Below, piece after piece: positions 59,339-64,000 of a stretch of 64,000 bases of DNA (positions are counted from its first letter, which is position 1; every line of letters starts with the position of its first letter). Origin of the DNA: Siphonodentalium dalli (taxonomy: Eukaryota > Mollusca > Scaphopoda > Gadilida > Siphonodentaliidae). Under the pieces are notes generated by a model. That model ran no database searches and was not told where the DNA came from. It saw only the letters and a list, made by a program, of their open reading frames with translations. Both the position numbers and the translations under genes were made by a program. The stretch lies in the NCBI GenBank assembly GCA_032622095.1, contig CP136064.1, positions 276,793,614 through 276,857,613 on the forward strand. Reading direction: 5' to 3'.

Positions 59339-60289
59339 TATGGGAAAGTCATTTTCACGTATATGATATGGGGATATGTTTGTTTCTCATCGTAATACAG
59401 ACATCGAGCATCGTATGTGTATGTCCACACGAAAACTGGAGTATTTATCCACTAGTTGTCATTTAGTTTTCCCAGATCAGACCATTAATTTTTTTTTGGC
59501 GAATTTTGTCATTGGTGGTTTTGCTTTTTCTCACTCAAATTTTCGAGAACATCCATTCACTAGTATAGTTCCTGGACTTCCACGCTTCCAAAACAAATGC
59601 CGGTATATTGTTGAATCTGTCAATGAAGCATAGGATTTGACAGAATTTAAAACATCCGTGTCGTTCTCAATATCCGCGCGATATGAAGGGACCACTGTCT
59701 GTCCAGAAAGATGCGAACGGCACAGATGAAGATGCGCCAAACGCCGAGTTTCTGTGCAGTAAATATGCGTATTACTTAAGGAGTTCTGATGAGTTTTCGA
59801 GTGTTTTATGTGTATCTGAGACTGATCAATTGGACTGCGAATGTCATCTGAAATATGAATCCATAACATATTCGAAATATTGTGTGCATATATATTATGA
59901 AAGTGTTTCAATTGAAATTAATTGAACATCCATCTCATCATTCAGATTTGCGATCTCAAGAACGTGAATGAAGGATAACGCGATGCCTTGATCACACGCG
60001 CACGTGAATGCTGCCGTTCGCATGCATGCAGCTAATCGGTTATTCGTTTAGTATTAACATGCTTGGAGTTTGTATATAGACCACACATGCCGGACGACAC
60101 GCTACGGAGTATCAACGATTTGTTATAATCATGTTTATTTTACAGACTTCATGACTCGTTCCCACTCGAGTAGACCGTTACAAGACAATGAAACCGAATC
60201 ATCTTATGGATTATAAATACATCGTATTGCTCCAAATTATGCAATTTTTTAAGAGTCATCAGATAATATTGTAACGATTCTATGTTAAC
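59339..60289 (+). repeat. Left arm of a 4.7 kb inverted repeat
   Basis: The arm is the reverse complement of 63042-64000 (about 92 percent by eye where compared), from GGGAAAGTCATTTTCACGTA inward to ACGATTCTATGTTAAC. It contains decayed frames. One, 59683-59925 (+), encodes MKGPLSVQKDANGTDEDAPN onward for 80 codons, and the right arm breaks the same frame with one extra T. No family was recognised. Confidence 0.9.
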
Positions 60290-60479
60290 ACACTAAACAT
60301 CCGAACCATATATGTACACACACACACAACAAAGTTACTGCTATTTATAATAAACACTTCACTGTGGAACATGTGTATACTGCCATGATTGTCATGTGCA
60401 CATGTAAATTGCACTATAGTTTACAACTTTTCTAATTTAGCCCTAGGACCAGGCTTGGGGCAATTACTTGTGAATGTAA

Positions 60480-60612
60480 TTAATTACAATTACAATTACT
60501 TCAACATTTTTCAATTACAATTACAATTCCCATTACATCTATTTCACAATGTAATTAATTACAATTACAATTACTTTGAAATGTAATTCAATTACAATTA
60601 CAATTACATTTC
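60480..60612. repeat. AATTAC repeat, left hAT end
   Basis: Irregular AATTACAATTAC units inside the hAT terminal region, mirrored at 61905-62048. Confidence 0.85.
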
Positions 60613-60779
60613 AGCACATCATTGAAGTAGGAACACTTTTTATTTATATAAACTCTATTTGATAACAAAACATAAATTTAATACTAGCAAGACGAAATAC
60701 ACAGTGAAGCACACTTGGTACCGAGCAGCCAATGTACTGAGTCCAGTATAGTTGTTTGTAGAACTGAGCGAATCATGAT

Positions 60780-60986
60780 TTATAGCTGGTAATTCCAGCA
60801 TGTTGCATTGGCAGCTTGTAGTCGGGGTTGATCTTCTAGAAATTGGAATGATATCAGATATTTATGAACTTTGCTAACTATCTTCAATGCTTTGGAATTC
60901 TTGATCGATGTTTTTGCATACTGAAAGATCCTAGTAGGTTGTTGATCACTTGCTGATGGTGATTGTGTGACTGGATTCATAGACAT
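60780..60986 (-). pseudogene. hAT transposase fragment
   Basis: Contains KALKIVSKVHKYLISF and RLQAANATCWNYQ, matching the conserved hAT block in which a helix of KVSKL.. type is followed by LQ..N.TRWNSQ. The usual TRWNSQ is altered to TCWNYQ. The RNase H-like catalytic acids and the C-terminal dimerisation region are absent. Confidence 0.7.
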
Positions 60987-61376
60987 CTTGATGCTTTCGC
61001 TATAAAATGAAAATAATAGAGTATTTTAGTAACACACATGTATCCATCATTTAATTATTAAGGGAATAAGACTATCTCAGTAAGTCAGACACACAGCCAG
61101 GCCAATTGTAAAGGACAATGAGATAATCAACACTCTGATTGTTAATTAGAGTCATAAACTTAATTAGCCTTTGTGGCCACCAGCTTACTGGTAACACAAT
61201 GCCTCCACTAGACAGTGCTAATTGGGGGATTATTGAGGCAGATATTTGTCCCCACTTTGTCATTCAGTTGCAAATTAGAAGGGACAAGAAACAATGCACA
61301 TACCAATACCACCATATGACTGAAGTTATATGTCAATGGAATTAAACAAAACTAATACATAGAAATGGAAACTTAC

Positions 61377-61540
61377 CTTCAGATGTGTCATAAAATTGGA
61401 GGTAACTTTTTTGGAACTGGATATTGTAGTTGGGCAAAGTTTGCACTTCGCTTTCATAGGACACGATGTGTCTTTCTGCAAATTAAAATGCTGCCAGATT
61501 TTTTGTAGACATGTTGATAGCATTAGCAATGGTTGGTATG
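61377..61540 (-). pseudogene. BED zinc finger of hAT transposase
   Basis: The frame includes IWQHFNLQKDTSCPMKAKCK, then LCPTTISSSKKVTSNFMTHL. W..F, C-x2-C and a terminal H fit a BED finger (the second His is not seen). It ends at a canonical donor GAAG/GTAAGTTT, so the transposase gene had introns. Only a fragment of a transposase gene remains. Confidence 0.75.
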
Positions 61541-61904
61541 AATTTCTACCATAGCGTATATACCATAACAGATGGAGATAATGAAACATGATCATACGAG
61601 TGATATATTATAGTGATCTATTGTCAATTATTTGAAGTTGGTTTCTCATTGTATTTATCAAAACAAGCCTTCTACCTCAAAGGTTAACCAATGCTTAAGC
61701 AAACAAACAGGAGGTGTCAACAGAATTCACCATTGAGACACAGTGGATAAAAACTCAGTGTTGTGACAACATAGTGATAGCCAGTCACCAGTCTAACACT
61801 TTGAAATTTGGAAAAAAACATTTGAAGAAACCATTGGATAAATCATGAAAGAGAACTTTGAGAAGAAACAAGTACTTGTGATTTTGAAGTAATTGAGATT
61901 AGAC

Positions 61905-62048
61905 CCTAATTACAATTACAATTACATCCTAACCAATTACAATTGCAATTACATGTAATTGAGAATAAACTCAATTACCAATTACATGCAATTACTTGAA
62001 AAAATGTAATTAATTACAATCAATTACAATTACAAATTACAATTACCC
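61905..62048. repeat. AATTAC repeat, right hAT end
   Basis: Irregular AATTACAATTAC units, the inverted counterpart of the left array. Confidence 0.85.
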
Positions 62049-62064
62049 CATCCCTGCCTAGGAC

Positions 62065-63041
62065 CACATATTTAGTGGGCATAATATTTACACAAGACTT
62101 CATTATGTTATCGTGTAGGTTGCATATACTGTAATTGATATGTATGTTTAACCGAAATGAATCTTATCTTATCAGGGTCTCCGTCCTGAGTTTGGTTTAT
62201 GGTTCAAACCAAAATTGTTATGGATGTTCAGCGTCAAATCGCATCTGACTTTCCTTAACGCTTCGTCTATGGGCACAATTTCCAATGGCGCATCTGATTC
62301 AGACATGGTGGTTCATAATACTAAATTCGAGATGCCACAAAATATCCGCGCAACACATAACGGACCGGATGAATTGACTGATTAAGTGATTAATTATAAT
62401 TTAATTAAGCCTTCCGCGCCCGGTGATTTTATGCGGACTGGCTGTTTTTATTTGTTCACAGACAGAGATAACTGTTGCGATTATAGCTCCACTCGTGCAA
62501 ACATTCACGAGACCCGATGATGAGTATAACGTGTCATGCATCATAAATGTATTTGTCTTCAAGGAGAGTATTTGTTTGGTTTGGGGGGGGGGTCTTAACC
62601 TCTGTCAAACCAATCAACAGAGAAAAATGGATACCATGGCACATGGTGGCGATCAAGCGTGCAATTTCCAATGATAATTCTTATACAAAACATCACAGGA
62701 AAAAAGATAAATTTGTATACGTGCTCTATCCGCGAACATACTAGGCTACATCCGAAGATAACATGTTCTGTCTTTTAGTAGGCTAATTCATCCACTCGGT
62801 TATAGGGATGTGACAGTGGTGTGTTGGTGCAGCATAACACTTCCCCAGATATATATATATATATATAGCTTCATATCTGAGGAAGATACGTTATTGATCA
62901 AAACTGCATGGTCTGGTTTGATTTTGTTTAAACGTGGTTTTGTACATAGACACAATACAGAGGCCCATCGACATCCAGATAAGAAGGCACACACTTGTGC
63001 ACACATAGCACATTGTGATGATATATGTACGGATGTTTAAG
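62065..63041. other. Spacer between hAT element and right arm
   Basis: No gene seen. It contains a G10 run at 62583 and a short TA microsatellite at 62850. Confidence 0.4.
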
Positions 63042-64000
63042 GTTAACATAGAATCGTTACAATATTATCTGATGACTCTTAAAAAGCCAGAATTGCATAA
63101 TTTGGAGCAATACGAGATATGTATATTCGATAAGATGATTCGGTTTCATTGTCGCGTGACGGTCTACTCGAGTGGGAACGAGTAATAAAGTCTGTAAAAT
63201 AAACATGATTATAACAAATCGTTGATACGCCGTAGCGTGTAGTCCGGCATGTGTGGTCTATATACAAACTCCAAGCATGTTAATACTAAACGAATATCCG
63301 ATTAGCTGCATGCATGCAAACGGCAACATTCACGTGCGTGAGATCGCGCGAAGGCATCGCGTTATCATTCATTCACGTTCTTGAGATCGCAAATCTGAAT
63401 GCTGAGATGGATGTTCAATTAATTTCAATTGAAACACTTTCATAATATATATGCACACAATGTTTCGAATATGTTATGGATTCATATTTCAGATGACATT
63501 CGCAGTCCAATTGATCAGTCTCAGATACACATAAAAACACTCGAAAACTCATCAGAACTCCTTAAGTAATACGCATATTTACTGCACAGAAACTCGGCGT
63601 TTGGCGCATCTTCATCTGTGCCGTTCGCATCTTTCTGGACCGACAGTGGTCCCTTCATCTCGCGCGGATATTGAGAACGACAAGGATTTATTAAATTCTG
63701 TCAAATCATATGCTTCATTGACAGATTCAACTATATACCGGCATTTGTTTTGGAAGCGTGGAAGTTCAGGAACTATACTAGTGAATGGTTGTTCTCGAAA
63801 ATTTGAGTAATCAAAAGCAAAAACACCATTGAAAAAATTCGCCAAAAAACAATTAATGGTCTGATCTGGGAAAACTAAATGACAACTGTTGGATAAATAC
63901 TCATGCTTCGTGTGGACATTCACATACGATGCTCGATGTCTGTATTACGATGAGAAACAAACATATTCCCATATCATATACGTGAAAATGACTTTCCCAT
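63042..64000 (-). repeat. Right arm of the inverted repeat (runs off the window)
   Basis: On the minus strand it holds a 103-codon frame (63923 to 63612) containing LVFPDQTINCFLANF and ENKCRYIVES-like sequence (FQNKCRYIVESVNEAYDLTE). The left arm has a TAG in the same place. The two arms therefore preserve complementary parts of an unrecognised former coding or exon sequence. The arm may continue beyond 64000. Confidence 0.9.

Larger units (their letters stand above)
60450..62056 (-). mobile_element. hAT element with 8-bp target duplication
   Basis: Ends CAGGCTTGGGGCAATTAC and GTAATTGTAATT...CCCCATCCCTG, flanked by exact CCTAGGAC copies (60442-60449, 62057-62064). Both ends carry arrays of AATTACAATTAC. 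Fragments of a BED finger and a hAT transposase lie inside on the minus strand. At 1.6 kb it is far shorter than an autonomous hAT, so it is internally deleted. Confidence 0.9.

Noticed and set aside
59531-59911. 126-codon minus-strand frame in the left arm (and 63601-63810 plus)
   Set aside because: Antisense shadow of the better-supported frames in the two arms; no independent support.

Overview
The window looks like AT-rich nuclear DNA of an invertebrate animal. The coding exons have splice sites and consistent intron phases. There are LINE, SINE, hAT, Helitron-like and tyrosine-recombinase mobile elements, and there are no operons or ribosome binding sites. The repeat types recall lophotrochozoans, perhaps a mollusc, but that is an inference and no species is claimed.

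Right half (about 28 to 59 kb): one large minus-strand gene can be assembled by eye. Its exons lie near 58.1, 56.8, 53.9, 47.6, 42.9, 40.3, 36.4 and 28.3 kb. Joined at canonical splice sites with matching phases, they encode about 387 residues: a zona pellucida (ZP) domain with four cysteines in ZP-N and five in ZP-C, a stalk, one transmembrane helix and a short basic cytoplasmic tail. A stop codon and an AATAAA signal follow. The 5' end is uncertain. The introns hold most of the other features here: a tyrosine recombinase plus SGNH-hydrolase element (43.9-45.4 kb), LINE, SINE and hAT remnants, Helitron-like copies, satellites and fold-back elements.

Left half (0-28 kb): no convincing multi-exon gene. 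It is a field of transposon remnants: fold-back and double-hairpin elements flanked by TTAA, a 2.3 kb palindrome centred on an AT repeat, a 5'-truncated L1/Tx1-like LINE with a 14-bp target duplication, a Helitron-like element with 130-bp tandem units, several minisatellites, and a GC-richer unassigned block at 22.6-25.1 kb.

Far right (59.3-64 kb): a long inverted repeat (arms about 0.95 kb, roughly 92 percent identical by eye) reaches the window edge. It encloses a 1.6 kb hAT element with an intact 8-bp target duplication and recognisable BED-finger and transposase fragments.

The main themes are an intron-rich ZP membrane protein gene and an unusual density of inverted-repeat DNA. One double-hairpin cassette recurs inside elements with at least three different terminal repeats.
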